A stretch of DNA of 64,000 nt from Garcia nutans (taxonomy: Eukaryota; Streptophyta; Magnoliopsida; Malpighiales; Euphorbiaceae), in the NCBI GenBank assembly GCA_947685225.1, contig CANTUV010000072.1:9858001-9922000 (forward strand). Direction: 5' to 3'. The notes beneath the pieces were generated by a model. The model saw only the letters and a list, made by a program, of their open reading frames with translations. It searched no databases and was not told the origin of the DNA. Position 1 is the stretch's first letter, and every line of letters begins with the position of its first letter. The position numbers were made by a program, and so were the translations under genes. Positions 1 to 11,864 of this stretch are shown here, piece after piece.

Positions 1-929
1 GCTCCTCTCTTTCTAGAAGGACTGAATCTGAATTTTCTTTTTGAGAGAAAATCAGCGGTCAAACTTACTACGCCTTCAACTTTTGCCAGAACTCTTTTCC
101 CTGGCTGGACTTGGACTTGGACTTGGACCCGGTTTATTATTGGTTTTGTTTTTTGTATAAATTATTTTATCCGTCAAAAAAAACCATATTTCTCATTTTA
201 AATTTTTTATCAACTTTTAACATCATAAATTAGGAGGTAGGCTTCATAACCCTAATCAAATTCTGTTAAAGCCAGCCAATATAGAAAGTTCTGAATCTCT
301 CCCTCTCTTCAGAATTTTTTTAAAAGAATTACTGATTTTTATGATATATAAATCTCATGAAATAATACTAAATAATTTTACTTTTAATGTAAATAAAACT
401 TCTTTAATACATTATTTACTTTTATGTAAAAGTTTATGATCGAAAAAATTATACAAAAAACCTAAAAACTAAATATTGTACAAAATTGTTTTTTAAAAAT
501 ATGGTGAAAATTTATTAAATACCACAAATACCTTACATACTAAAATATAGAAGCCTTAAATTATAAAACTATCCTTATTTAATAAATTGACATCTATTTC
601 TATATTATATATATAAGCCAAGGATGAAAAAAGTGTTAAAAAGCCGCATCATCAAATTTTTAAAATACTGTTATCTCTTTTTTTAATTAATTTTTATTTA
701 ATTTTAATAATTTATATAAAATCTAAAATTTTAATATTTATTATATTTGTGACTATTAATATTTTATTAAATAATTACACATTAATATAGTTTTATAATA
801 TTAATTAAATAAATTATATTTGTGACTTTTAATTTTTTATAAATTAATTACTTATTAATATAATTAAATATTATTGATTAATTTATATATGTTTTAAGAA
901 ATTTGAAAAGTTAAAATATATATATAACT
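1..929. other. AT-rich non-coding stretch
   Basis: No gene is supported here. Positions 107-127 hold about four copies of the hexamer TTGGAC. The rest is very AT-rich with frequent stops in all frames. It may be the flank or interior of an older element, but I recognise no terminus. Confidence 0.6.
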
Positions 930-1903
930 TGTAATATCTCAAATTTTTTGAAAATTTCTAATTTTTAAAATTTTGATAAAATATATTATAATTAAATTGG
1001 ATAAATTAAATTACTGATTTTAAATAAAAATGAAGGAATTTTAAATAAAAAAAAGTGAAATATATATGTGATATATATGTAAAAAAACATAACATATAAA
1101 AGTCAACACTTTTTAAAAGAAAAGTCAAATTCCAATAGCATTTTTTTAAATAAATTTTAGAAATTAAAAATTAATAAAATAATTCAAAAATAAATTATTT
1201 TTAAATGGATGATAGATTTTAAGTCTTTTAATTTTTTTAATAAATAATTTATTATTAATTTATTATAAAATATATATATATAGTTGTAATTAAAAGATGA
1301 AAGGAAAGAGAAAATTTATTTTTAAACTTCTTCTTCTTCTTCTTCTCTTATAGCCGGTCACCATGGATGTTCAAGACCAAGGATTTTGATCTTCCAAGCT
1401 TCTAAGAATTGAAGGATTTCAAATGTTCAAAAAGAATTTTTAGAGATTTTCACTTAAAAAAGTAAGTTTTTTAGCTTTTTCATTGGATTTTCATTGAAAT
1501 TTTGAATATGTGAGTTTTAAAATTTTGAAGTAGTATATTATAATTGTTGAAATTAGTGTGTCTGAAGTTATTTTGGATAGTTATTAATGATTTTAAGGTT
1601 GGATTGAAGAAATTGTTGAATTTGGATAAAGAATGGTGAAGAGAGAGAATTTAGGGTTATGGAATTTTAGGGTTTGAGAAATCATGATTTTTAAATGAGA
1701 AAATTAGTTCTAAATGAGTTGTTTTGGTGTTTAAACAAGTATTTTTTAGTCAAATATTGAATTTGGTTGTGTCTGGTTGGAGTTTGAGAATGGAAGTGTG
1801 ATTTAGGGTTTTGAAAAATAATTTTTTCAAAGTTATTGAATTGTTTAATTTATTGGTTTAATCTTGTTGTTTGGTGATATAAGTGATGAATATAAGCTTA
1901 AAT
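930..1903 (+). mobile_element. 5' part of a Tekay-like LTR, truncated
   Basis: The start TGTAATATCTC resembles the solo LTR start at 38627. The interior matches 43540-44480 and 50540-51480: an AT-rich block, a CTT-rich tract, a CATGG block, then 'gattttaaggttggatt'. Homology stops about where a Tat-like primer-site remnant begins (1904), so the rest was lost or displaced. The boundary is approximate and no target duplication is visible. Confidence 0.6.
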
Positions 1904-2001
1904 GAGTCACCACTGTAAGAGGGGATTTTTACCCCCACTCCCATGTGGAATGGTTCTTACGACTTCGGCACTCTTAGGCTCGTGGCCATAGAGAACTCGA
2001 G
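1904..2001 (-). mobile_element. Terminal fragment of a Tat-like LTR with primer-site remnant
   Basis: GAGTCACCA followed by one base and TGTAAGAGGGG is the reverse complement of an LTR 3' end (CTCTTACA) plus the start of the tRNA-Arg primer site (TGGTGACTC). The fragment runs about 88 bp and is cut at 2001 by element A1. The rest of the same LTR appears to resume at 12120. Confidence 0.7.
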
Positions 2002-2390
2002 TGTGAGCGGGGATTTTTACCCCCACTTCCGGTGGAATGGTTCTTGCGGCTTCGGCATTGTTTAGGCTCGGGGCCTTAGACAACATGGACCTAAGCCAGA
2101 AGAAAATGGAGTTGCCACCCGGACGGGCCGGAAAAAAGAAAGGGATGGATGACTCGATTCCTAAGGAATCCCCAACCCCCTAATGGGTTCGGAAAGTTGG
2201 GTACGTGTGGGGAAGGTGAGAAATGGCCCAGCACCCCCACAATGCCTGGTTCATTGGAATCAGCCTCCTTTGCAGGTCTTAATATTATAAAATTCTTAAG
2301 TATAACAATAATATCCATACTATATGCATCAATTAAAATAACGCATCATTATATTAAAATCAATGCAATGTCCAAACAAAGTAAATAAAT

Positions 2391-2564
2391 GGACACCCAT
2401 CCGAGGATGGAAACATGTACTTACATCGTTCATGTCTAAACTAAATAGGACACCCACCGAAAGATGTAAACGTGTCCTTTAACATTGGTCCAAAATATAA
2501 AAGCAATTTAAATTACATAATACTTAGCTAATGAGGTACCCACAAAGTGGAAACATACCTCTTA
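2391..2564 (-). other. Three tandem bulged hairpins in the LTR
   Basis: Read on the minus strand there are three related modules. Module 1 has outer stem GAGGTA/TACCTC and inner stem CCAC/GTGG; module 2 has GGACAC/GTGTCC and CATC/GGTG; module 3 has inner stem CCATC/GATGG, with one mismatch in the outer stem. Each has a TGTT-like bulge on the 5' side between outer and inner stem. See the finding on covariation. Confidence 0.65.
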
Positions 2565-3603
2565 AAATTTTAATACTAAAATAAATAAATAATAATCATA
2601 ATAATAAAGAAAATATCCATCCATGATAAATTAAAAAAATCAAACATTGAAATTAAATAAATTAACCATCAAAACATATAATAAACAACATAATCAAATC
2701 TAAAATTAAATAAAGCAATAAATATATAAGTTTAGGGTTTTAAAGAATTTATGGTTTTTTTGGAACTTAGGGTTTTATAAACTAAAGTTTTGTAATTAGG
2801 GTTTTGAATTAGGATTTTGAGGGTTTTTGAAATTAGGGTTATGAAATTCAGAGTTTGGAATTAGGGTTTTAAAATTAGGGTTTTTGAAACTAGGGTTTTG
2901 AAATTAGGGTTTTTAGGTTTAACTTACTGCCTTAAAAACATAATTTTGGGTTTGGAAAAATAGATTACGGTTTTGGAAAAATTATCAATATTTTTGGAGT
3001 TTAATAATGAACTGGTTTAGGCTTTTGGATAGAAATAGTTTGAGGTTTTGAGTTTTAATAAAATAATTTACGGTTCTTGATGTAAAATAAACAAAATAGA
3101 TTTTAATAATTAATTTAAATCCTCGATGGATACTGGGTAGTTTTTTGTTTTTTATGAAATGTGCATGTGGAGTTATGAATATCAACTGATCAATGTGTTA
3201 AATAAAGCAAACGATTAAAGTTATTGAAACAAAGATAAATTTATTGCTTGTTCAAAGATCGAGTTACTGCACGTTCAAGGATCATGTTACTGCATGCATG
3301 CTCTTATTAATTAAAGAAACGAAGCTACTATGAGCATGAATAATTTATGATTAAAGATCAAACCTCCGTCGTTGGTTCCACCAAAAAATTGATTTCTGGA
3401 TGAACAATATGAAGACAGTATGGATTATGCCTTCTTCTTTGGTTTTTTTGATTTTTCTGTTTGTGGTTTCCTTTGCTCTCCAAAAAGCTACTGTTGTTCT
3501 TCTCTCTTTGTTGCCGTCTCTTCTGTTTTGTGGTTTTAATCTCTCTTCATATTCATTACCAACCCTCTTTAATGTTCCTTCCCCTCTAAATTCTGAAACA
3601 TTA

Positions 3604-3612
3604 TTATTTATA
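3604..3612 (-). promoter_or_regulatory. LTR TATA box
   Basis: TATAAATAA on the minus strand, preceded by GGGCC as in the other family-A LTRs (38112, 60704). It lies after the palindrome array and upstream of the hairpins, the expected place for the LTR Pol II promoter. The start site is not determined. Confidence 0.6.
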
Positions 3613-3697
3613 GGCCCTAACTTCACTCAGAATCCTTAACCTAATATTAATCAATCCTTAAAGCAAATTCTAGTCGAATTAGGAAAGTTATTGAACC

Positions 3698-3822
3698 CAT
3701 GTCGACCTGGTTGCCCTAGGTCGACATGAGACCAACCTCATGTCGACCTTGGGCTGCCCAGGTCAACATGAGTCCAACCTCATATCTATCTGGGCTGCCA
3801 GATCGACATGAGGCATGCTCAT
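3698..3822. repeat. Palindrome array, three units
   Basis: Three tandem inverted repeats with arms like CATGTCGACCT and AGGTCGACATG and short TTGCC/CTGC spacers. The third unit has GATCTGG-type arms. Arms of 11-14 bp could form hairpins or cruciforms. Confidence 0.8.
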
Positions 3823-4065
3823 GTCTCCCCGACCGGCCTCACTCAAATTATTCTGGCCTTTTTTAACTTATGGACCGAAAAGTTTTAATTTGGGCCAATT
3901 CCACTTGATTTTAGGGTTTTACAATTGAATTTATGCCTCTTTAATCCGAACCGACTCCTTTAAAAATTATAAACTAGGTTTAAATATTTAAAGTCGGATC
4001 AAATTTATTTTGGCATCCTTTAATTAGAACCGTATCAAATTGGGGTCAAAAATTAAGGGTCTATA

Positions 4066-4081
4066 GTTTGCCCTCTGCTTG
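4066..4081 (-). other. Polypurine tract of A1
   Basis: On the minus strand, AGCAGAGGGCAAAC directly precedes the 3' LTR start. It matches the AGCAGGGGGCAAAC at the same place in A2 (60166-60180). It is the expected plus-strand primer for reverse transcription. Confidence 0.75.
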
Positions 4082-4132
4082 AGCGATCTAAGACTACGGC
4101 AAAAGAGAGTGAAAAACAATGTGATTTTGACT

Positions 4133-4262
4133 GGGTTTAGAGCCATATAGGACTCCTTACCCAAGGTTGGTTTGAGTTCTGGACTCAAAAATTATTTGGG
4201 TTCTGGACCCAAGGTGAACTTAGGGTTTGGGTTCTGGACCCGAGACTGAGTTTGACTGACCT
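4133..4262. repeat. Short degenerate copy of the hairpin array seen in A2
   Basis: Contains TTGAGTTCTGGACTCAA, TTGGGTTCTGGACCCAA and related units. These are the reverse complements of the units amplified at 59105-60075 in A2. Only about four half-units remain, so A1 keeps the ancestral repeat that A2 expanded. Confidence 0.7.
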
Positions 4263-4317
4263 TTTATCAATTGAGAATTTTGACTGCTCCGGCTGTTCTA
4301 TTCTTTAACGCATTGTG

Positions 4318-4912
4318 GGTCTACACCCTCAAAATGGATCTTCGTCGTTGAACCTTGGATCTACATCCTTAGCATCGGATCTTCACCTTTGAAAATGGAT
4401 CTTCATCCTTGGAGATCGGGTCTTCACCCTTGCAAATAGATTTTCATCCTTGGAGATCGGGTCTTCACCCTTATAAATGGATCTTCATCCTTAGAGATCG
4501 AGTCTTCACCCTTGTAAATGGATCTTCATCCTTGGAGATCGGGTCTTCATCCTTATAAATGGATCTTCATCCTTGGAGAACGGGTCTTCACCTTTGTAAA
4601 TAGATCTTCATCCTTTGATATCAGGTCTTCACCCTTGAAAATGGATCTTCATCCTTGGAAATAGGGTCTTCACCGTTGAAAATGGATCTTCATTCTTTGG
4701 ACTTCGGGTCTTCACCCTTGAAAATGGATCTTCATCTGTGAAAAATGGGTCTTCACTCTTGAAATTGGATCTTCATCTTTGGAATCAGATCTTCACCTTT
4801 GAAAATGGATCTTCATCCTTGGAAATTGGGTCTTCACCCTTGAAAATGGATCTTTATCCTTGGAAATCGGGTCTTCACCCTTGAAAGTGGATCTTCATCC
4901 TTAGAGATTTGT
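4318..4912. repeat. 41-bp tandem array of alternating hairpins
   Basis: About 14 copies of a 41-bp unit made of two similar halves. One half contains GGATCTTCATCC (stem GGAT/ATCC), the other GGGTCTTCACCC (stem GGGT/ACCC). The halves alternate with few exceptions. The array lies close to the 3' LTR, where Tat/Ogre-like elements are known to have a hypervariable, tandem-repeat-rich region. Confidence 0.85.
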
Positions 4913-7379
4913 CCTATATTGGCTTCAGCTCTTCTAGCTGGACTGATCTTTTGTCTTTTACATCTTCATTCTTTTGATAGTTCTAATGTTCCATTCTTTT
5001 GTTCTTCCTTTTTGCAAAAATTCAGCTATTTTTAGTTGGCCCTCATATCTTCTCCTGCCCCCATGCAAGCTTTGATTGATGTTTTTGTTGTCTAGTTCTT
5101 TACACAAGCACGCATTTCTTCTCTTTGCAAAATTACTGGAGCTTTCTCAAGCAATGGGCTTTCTATGCCCCCCTGATTTGATATCTTCTTTTGATTCTTT
5201 ACTTCACAGAGTGTTTGCTGTTCACTTTGACAAAGAATAGATAATACAAGAAAAAAATGCCGTGTGATATGCTCATGCATGCATGATATGCATGAATAAT
5301 ACTTACAGTGGTTCCATCGACTCACAGACCGAGGTGATTAGTAGAAGTATTCTCATTGACTCCTTCCAGATGCCCATTCAGGTTTTGCATTGAAATGACA
5401 GAAAGCTTTGCATTTATGTCTTTTATCTTCGAGATGTTGAAAATATGAATAATGGAGGCCCCAAATAGTAGAGATACATCCATTTCAAATTATGATTCAG
5501 TATGTCAATGGTAGCTTCTTCATGACCTTGCCAATAATCATTTCCTTTGCCCAATGTGTCCTTTGAGGTTTGATAGTTCAACATACTCCCCTTAACTTGA
5601 AGGCTTTGTAAAATTTCTTTTTTTTGTTTTCGAATTTTGATTTTGAAATCAAATGTTGGCTTTGCCAAATCAATGTCAATGTACCTCAGGACTTGATTTT
5701 TCCAAATTAACATATCTATAACATGACAACCCTAGTTACCATACTAAACTCGGGAATCATTTCTATTTAAGCAAGAATCGTTGCACTTCATATAGGCACA
5801 TACACATTACTTGGCCAAAGGTCTCATTTGAGTTTGAATATGGTCTATCTCATATGCATGCTTATCCAAACTATCTCCTCTAATAGACTTTACCTACCAA
5901 GAGAGATCAACAGGTTTTTGATAGGCTTGAAATGGGGTCTATAAGGGACAGGGTTAAATGAAAGCCATTTTGAGATTGGAGCTGGTGTGACACAAGGGAC
6001 AAACCTTCACACTACAAATTTCTTGTTTGAATTTTAGGTAGTAGGAAGCAATCTTGCTAGACTTCAAATTCCTTCTATCTTTTTGGAATTAATCTGGATC
6101 TTGATTAGGTCAGTCTTTGCCCTTGCAAAAAGTTTGGTACCCAAATTCGTTTCTTTTCTTCTTCTCCCTTTTTATTTTTCTTACTCTTCCTTTTCTTTGA
6201 GCATTTTATCATTTTGTCCTTCTTCCTTGTAGGACTGTCAAGTACAGAACTTTCAAGAACTGGATGGTCTTTCTCCTTTTTCTCTGATTTTGATCGAATC
6301 TTTGGTTGGGTTGGACCAATTCAAGTCAAACTTTCCTTATAAACCAAATGGAAGCTTTTTGCTGCTTTAGGTAAAAGAGAACTCAGTTGGCTTTCTGAAC
6401 CGCCTTTTTGGGTTTTATTTATCTTCTCTTTTTTATTTTTTTTTCTTTTCTTTCTCTTTTTTCCCTCTTCTTTTTTTCCTCCCTTTTTTTTATTTTGTCT
6501 TCTTTTTTCCTTTTCTTTTTTCTTCTTCTTTTCTTTTCTTCTTTCTTTTTATTTTTTTGTTCTAGCTCTAAAAGAGTTGTCTTGTTTGTACCAACTTGGG
6601 TTTCTACTAATGGATGAGTTGTCTTGTTTGTACCAACTTGGGTTTCTACTAATGGATGAGTGGAGTGACATAAATCTCCTTTAACAAGGATAAATCATTT
6701 GTTACTTTGATGATTTCTTGATAGATTGGAGATATTAGGTGAACTTCAACTACCCCTTTGGTCTTGAGAACATCAACTATCCTTATAGTCTTGGCTATTC
6801 ATTCCTTTCTTTAATCTTCTTACCTCTTCATCTTAGTGATCATAAGACTTGTCAAAAATATCACAACAGCTCAGGGTAGGTTGTTGGGGTTTGTAAGCCA
6901 ATGAAAAGAAAGCTAAAATTTTATGAAGGCTCAATGGGACAACTAGGGATTGATATTTAATTGTGTGGATACTAGTTGTTGGCTTATCAAACAATGCCTA
7001 GATCATCTCTCCCTTAAATAAGCAGAGTTACAATTTCGCCTTGAAAGTTTGTCAAAGCATGTTCTAAGACTGACTAGGACCTAGACAAAGGTAATTATGC
7101 AGGAGCCCTCTCTAAGTAAGCATACACAACTTAATGCTATAGAGCAATTCCCTCACCTAGTACAGTCATTCAAGTCATGATGCATAAATATATTAATTCA
7201 TGAATTATCAAGCTAGATTCCTCATTGGTTGAGCACCAAAATGAACAAAGACCAACAAAAATTTTAATGAAAGTAATTTATTCAAATAAATTTAAATTTG
7301 AAAAACACGATTGTTCTAATTAAATATTAAAGAAAGTAAAACTGAAAAGCAACATTCAAGCTAAGGAAAGTTTGTTAAG
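4913..7379 (-). other. Non-coding 3' region of A1
   Basis: No coding domain is recognised. About 5700-7379 is homologous, inverted, to 54174-55720 of A2. A homopyrimidine tract at 6410-6560 (purine-rich on the element strand) and a conserved block at 6860-7250 are the main landmarks. The PMD gene found at this level in A2 is absent. Short frames here are low-complexity or unconserved. Confidence 0.7.
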
Positions 7380-8773
7380 TTAAGCTTCTTTTCTTTTCAC
7401 ATCTTTAATATTTCCATCTTGAAAAGAGGATAAGACAAAATCTTCTTCCAATCCTTTTTGCACCATGAAGATTGCCGGTGGAGGCACTCTTCCAAACTTA
7501 GGTAAAGGATTGTTCTTGGTATTGGGCTTGTCCGGCTCAGGTAGCTTACCACTATCGATTAGATCTTGGATCTCATACTTTAATTGGGTACATCTATCAG
7601 TCTCATGTCCTTGGGTCTGATGAAATTGACAAAAAGCCTTAGTATCAAATTTTGGGGGTAAAGGATTCGACAAAGGTCGAGGGGTCAATGGCTGTAATAG
7701 TCCTTTTTTTGTAGCTCGTTGAAGACCCAAGACAAAGGCTTCCCCAGATCTGAAAATTGCCTTCTATTTGCTTGACCAATTGTATTAACATCAACTTCTT
7801 TTTGCGTGCTTTGATTTTCAGACTGGTAGTTCCCTTTCTTATTCCTTCATATTGAAAAGCGATTCTTCTCCCTTTCCCATTCTTCAGTTTGCAGACCAGC
7901 TTGGTGAAGATCTTTGAAATCATGGATGAGTGTATGAGACATCCTTTCACGAAGACTAGGCAATACCCCTCTCACAATCATAAATATTTGATCAGATTCA
8001 TCGGGCCTCTTCTTGAGCAAAGCAGCCTTATTTCTCCATCTTTTCACATAGTCCACAAAATTCTCATTTGGCCTTTGTCTAATGGACTCAACTTCCATTA
8101 AGGTAACTTTCAGCTCGACATTGTACCCATATTGCTGAATGAAAGCCTTGTACAACATGTTCCAATCTTTTTGAGTACTTTCCTCTAAGGTGTTGAACCA
8201 ATTTTGGACAATAGGGTCCAATGAGAGTATGAAATATCTTAGAGTTTGTGCTTTAGTAGCTCGAGCAGACTGCATAGCTGTGATGTACTGCTTCACATGG
8301 AGATGAGAGTTTCCAGTACCATTGTATCTAGCAAAGGAAGGCATCTTGAACTTATAAGGGACCTTCTCATCTTGTTTAAATAGTTTGTCAATCTCGGACA
8401 TCTCTTCAATTTTTAGTTTCTTTTCAAATTTCTTTTCTAAATTAGCAATCATCTTCTCAACATCAGAATTTTCAGTCTTTTCAAAAGTTAACTTGTCAAC
8501 AACCTTTGACTCCTTTTTATCTAGAGGATCTTGGAAGTACTGAGCCCAGTCGTCATCATCATCAACGACTACCTTGTCATCATCAAAAGCCAGTTCACTA
8601 ACCTTAGCCTTCCCTTTGTCCTTTAGCTTCTTGGTGCTAGCAGATGCTTCGGCATTGTTTCCTAAAATTGCAACCAATTGGTTCTTCATGGTCTCAGCCA
8701 GGGACTCTTTTATTTCTTCCATCTTGGCATTGAGGGTGTCATCCACCATTCTTTGAATTTTTTCGGCCTCCAT
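7380..8773 (-). pseudogene. gag: gag of A1 (Ty3/gypsy, Tat/Ogre-like), slightly broken
   Basis: Structural protein of the element, expected to form the particle that packages its RNA. The start at 8773 reads MEAEKIQRMVDD, a start context shared with the copies at 15163, 33813 and 36582. Residues 1-120 are charged and probably coiled coil. From about 140 to 290 lies a retrotransposon gag domain with YKFKMPSFARYNG, LHVKQYITAMQSA and NENFVDYVKRWRNKAALL. After residue 308 (7850) an in-frame TGA interrupts. Translation would resume in the same frame until a one-base loss in an A-run near 7713 shifts it. The C-terminal part (7730-7380) carries CQFHQTQGHETDRC, a knuckle-like CX2H-X4-H-X4-C motif, then a QDLIDSGKLPEP-type motif. 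No protease follows. With one stop and one frameshift it decayed recently. Confidence 0.85.
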
Positions 8774-9917
8774 CGCTTTTGGTGAGCAAGTGATTGAGTC
8801 GTTACTACATTCTTCGTCTTCGGCGTAGGTCGGATTGTCGTAAGCTTTTGAACTATCGTAATCCAGGGCTGTGAGCTAGAGAGGATCAATGATATGAGAT
8901 GCAAATGTATGCATGTATGCACAAACAATAAACAAACAAGGATAAATAAGACGTTCTTTCCAACCTTATAACTTCCACACACGAATGGCAAGTCTCTTTT
9001 CCTATGTATATGGTTAACAAAATACCAACATGGGGTATCTTGTTTTCGAAAAGTTTCCTGGACGTTTCAACCAATAATTTTATTTTTGAAAATGGAAATT
9101 AGTTCATGATAATTTCTATTAATTATGTTTTAATCCATTCAACCAACTAAAGTAGCTTTTACGCTATATTGGATTAAAACTAAATTAAGAGGTTTATTAT
9201 AAATAGATTTCTCACTTGAAAAAAGTAACTAATGATTCATGCCAAAAACAAGCCCGTGGTTAATAATTCTTAGTATGAACTAGGCTCACAATTGATTTTT
9301 GGTATTTTCATAATTAGCCTAAATAATTTGCAAGCTCTTTCAAAATAATTTTGTTTCTAAGCCCATTGTAAAAAGATTTTAGAAAAAAATGATTTTGGGA
9401 TTAGTATTTGGGTTATGAGCAAAAGAATTTTTGATTTGTTTTTAGAAAGATTTTATGTCCAAAGACCATCTTGAAGTTTTGAAAATAGCTTTGGTCTTTT
9501 AGATTTTTAAAGAAAATTTTATTTTGAGCTAACAATGTATTTAGGTCATATTAGAAAAAGAACAAACCAAATAAGCCATGATTTAAGCCAAGATAAATTA
9601 ACCATAGTCAAATAACATGCATTTGGGGTAAAAACCTAAGGAAAGTAACTAGGCCAATTACATGAGCTTTAGTCTTTGGGTTGAAAGGCTTAGGTTCCCA
9701 TAGCAAATATATACCAAATGGTACGAGGCTATGAGTGGTTATGCCATGCTCGATCTTCATACCTTGAGTGAAAGTATGGTACCCCTTACATAACACAACA
9801 CGGGTAACATGGGCATCCTAACTCACGCACACGATGCAATCTAATATGATGCAATGGATAATATCATGATAAGAAAGAATAAAATAATATAAAGACCAAT
9901 GGAATCAACTTCTCTTA
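8774..9917 (-). other. A1 leader with possible intron
   Basis: Untranslated region between primer site and gag. On the minus strand CAAG|GTATGA (donor at 9762) and a pyrimidine-rich stretch ending GCTCACAG (acceptor at 8869) bracket about 894 bp. Both sites are conserved in the leaders at 14003-15162 and 42161-43265. Splicing is inferred. Confidence 0.5.
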
Positions 9918-9935
9918 TCCTCAGTGGAGTTGCCA
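9918..9935 (-). other. Primer-binding site (tRNA-Arg)
   Basis: The minus strand reads TGGCAACTCCACTGAGGA, one base after the LTR end CTCACA. It is a slightly diverged complement of the 3' end of plant tRNA-Arg(ACG). The cleaner copy at 42143 reads TGGCGACTCCACTGGGGA. Confidence 0.8.
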
Positions 9936-10295
9936 CTGTGAGCGGGGATTTTCGCCCCCACTCCCGGTGGAATGGTTCTTGCGACTTCGTCACTGTTTAG
10001 GATCGGGGCCTTAGAGAACACGGACCTAAGCCTGGAGAAAATGGAGTCGCCACTCGAACGGGCAAGGAAAAATAAAGAGGTGGATGACTCGATTCCTAAG
10101 GAATCCCCAACCCCCTAATGGATTCGGAAAGTTGGGTACGTGTGGGGAAGGTGAGAAATGGCCCAGTACCCCCACAACGCCCGGTTCATTGGAACCAACC
10201 TCCTTTGCAGGTCTTAATATTATAAAATTCTTAAGTATAACAATACTATCCATATTACATGCAACAATAAAAATAACACATCATTATATTAAAAT

Positions 10296-10469
10296 GGACA
10301 CCCATCCGAGGATGGAAACATGTCCTTACATCATTCATATCTAAACTAAATAGGACACCCACCGAAAGATGGAAACATGTCCTTTACATTGGTCCAAAAT
10401 ATAAAAGCAATTTAAATTACATAATACTTAGCTAATGAGGTACCCACAAAGTGGAAACATATCTCTTAC
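10296..10469 (-). other. Three tandem bulged hairpins in the LTR
   Basis: The minus strand gives module 2 with outer GGACA/TGTCC and inner CCATC/GGTGG (a T-G wobble kept), and module 3 with outer GGACA/TGTCC and inner CCATC/GATGG. Module 1 has inner CCAC/GTGG. Confidence 0.65.
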
Positions 10470-11536
10470 AATTTTAATACTAAAACAAACAAATAATAAT
10501 CACAATAATAAAGAAAATATCCACCAATGATAAATTAAATAAATCAAACATTGAAATTAAATAAATCAACCATCAAAACATATAATAAACTACATAATCA
10601 AATCTAAAATTAAATAAAGCAATAAATATATAAGTTTAGGGTTTTAAAGAATTTAGGGTTTTTTTAGAACTTAGGATTTCGAAACTTAGGGTTTTATAAA
10701 CTAAAGTTTTGTAATTAGGGTTTTGAATTAGGGTTTTGAGGGTTTTTGAAATTAGGGTTATGGAATTCAGAGTTTGGAATTAGGGTTTTAAAATTAGGGC
10801 TTTTGAAACTAGGGTTTTGGAATTCAGAGTTTGGAATTAGGGTTTTTGGTTTGAACTTACTGCCTTAAAAACATAATTTTGGGTTTGGAAAGATAAATTA
10901 TGGTTTTGGAAAAATTATCAATATTTTTGGAGTTTAATAATGAACTGGTTTAGGCTTTTGGATAGAAATAGTTTGAGGTTTTGAGTTTTAATAAAATAAT
11001 TTATGGTTCTTGATGTAAAGTAAACAAAATAGATTCTAACAAATAATTTAAATCCTCTCGATGGATACTGGATAGTTTTATGTTTTTTATGAAACGTGCA
11101 TGTGGGGTTATGAATATCAATTGATCAATGTGTTAAATAAAGCAAACAATTAAAGTTATTGAAATAAAGATAAATTTATTGCATGTTCAAAGGTCGAGTT
11201 ACTGCGCGTTCAAGGATCATGTTACTGCATGCATGCTCTTATTAATCAAAGAAACGAAGCTACTGTGAGCATGAATAATTTATGATTAAAGATCAAACCT
11301 CCGTCATTAGTTCCACCAAAAAAATGATTTCTGGATGAACAATGTGAAGATAGTATGGATTCTGCTTTCTTCTTTGGTTGTTTTGATTTTTCTATTTGTG
11401 GTTTCCTTTGCTCTCCAAAAAGCTGCTGTTGTTCTTCTCTTTGTTGTTGTCTCTTCTATTTTGTGGTTTTAATCTCTCTTAAAATTCATTGTCGACCATC
11501 TTTAATGTTCCTTCCCCTATGAATTCTGAAACATTA

Positions 11537-11545
11537 TTGTTTATA
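11537..11545 (-). promoter_or_regulatory. LTR TATA-like box
   Basis: TATAAACAA on the minus strand after GGGCC, at the same position as the TATAAATAA of the other family-A LTRs. Confidence 0.5.
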
Positions 11546-11630
11546 GGCCCTAACTTCACTCAGAATCCTTAACCTAATATTAATCAGTCCTTAAAATAAA
11601 TTCTTGTCGAATTAGGAAAGTTATTGAACC

Positions 11631-11864
11631 CATGTCGACCTGGTTGCCCTAGGTCAACATGAGACCAAGCTCATGTCGACCTTGGGCTGCCCAAGTCAAC
11701 ATGAGGCATGCTCATGTCGACCTTGAGCTGCTAAGGTCGACATGAAGCATGCTTATGTCGACCTAAAATGCCAAGGTCGACATGAAGCATGCTCATGTTG
11801 ACCTAGCTTGCCCAGGTCGACATGAGTCCAACCTCATGTCGATTTGGGCTGCCAAATCAACATG
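11631..11864. repeat. Palindrome array, six units
   Basis: Six tandem inverted repeats. Typical arms are CATGTCGACCTTG and CAAGGTCGACATG; the last unit has GATTTGG/CCAAATC arms, a paired change relative to GACCTGG/CCAGGTC. Copy number is double that of the partner LTR. Confidence 0.85.

Larger units (their letters stand above)
2002..4065 (-). repeat. 3' LTR of A1
   Basis: In plus coordinates it begins TGTGAGCGGGG and ends GGGTCTATA (TGTAGACCC with one change on the element strand). It aligns along its length with 9937-12119. On the element strand the order is: palindrome array, TATA box, a region rich in AACCCTAA motifs, three hairpin modules, a conserved 300-bp terminal block. It has three palindromes where its partner has six. 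Confidence 0.85.

Noticed and set aside
2149..2388. 79-codon frame (MTRFLRNPQPPNGF...) found again at 10084 and, reversed, at 32559, 41994 and 62153
   Set aside because: It lies antisense in the conserved LTR end. Its repeated presence follows from LTR homology, not independent conservation; the block has strong hairpins and no coding signal.
2725..2915. Interstitial telomere repeat
   Set aside because: Motifs are irregularly spaced TAGGGTTT, not a tandem TTTAGGG array; better described as telobox-like clusters in the LTR.
3698..3822. Palindromes as transposon terminal inverted repeats
   Set aside because: They are tandem, inside a well-bounded LTR, and occur at the same place in all family copies.
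6408..6617. 69-codon Phe/Leu-rich frame resembling a membrane protein
   Set aside because: A homopyrimidine tract gives F, L and S codons in every frame; the sense strand of the element is the other strand.
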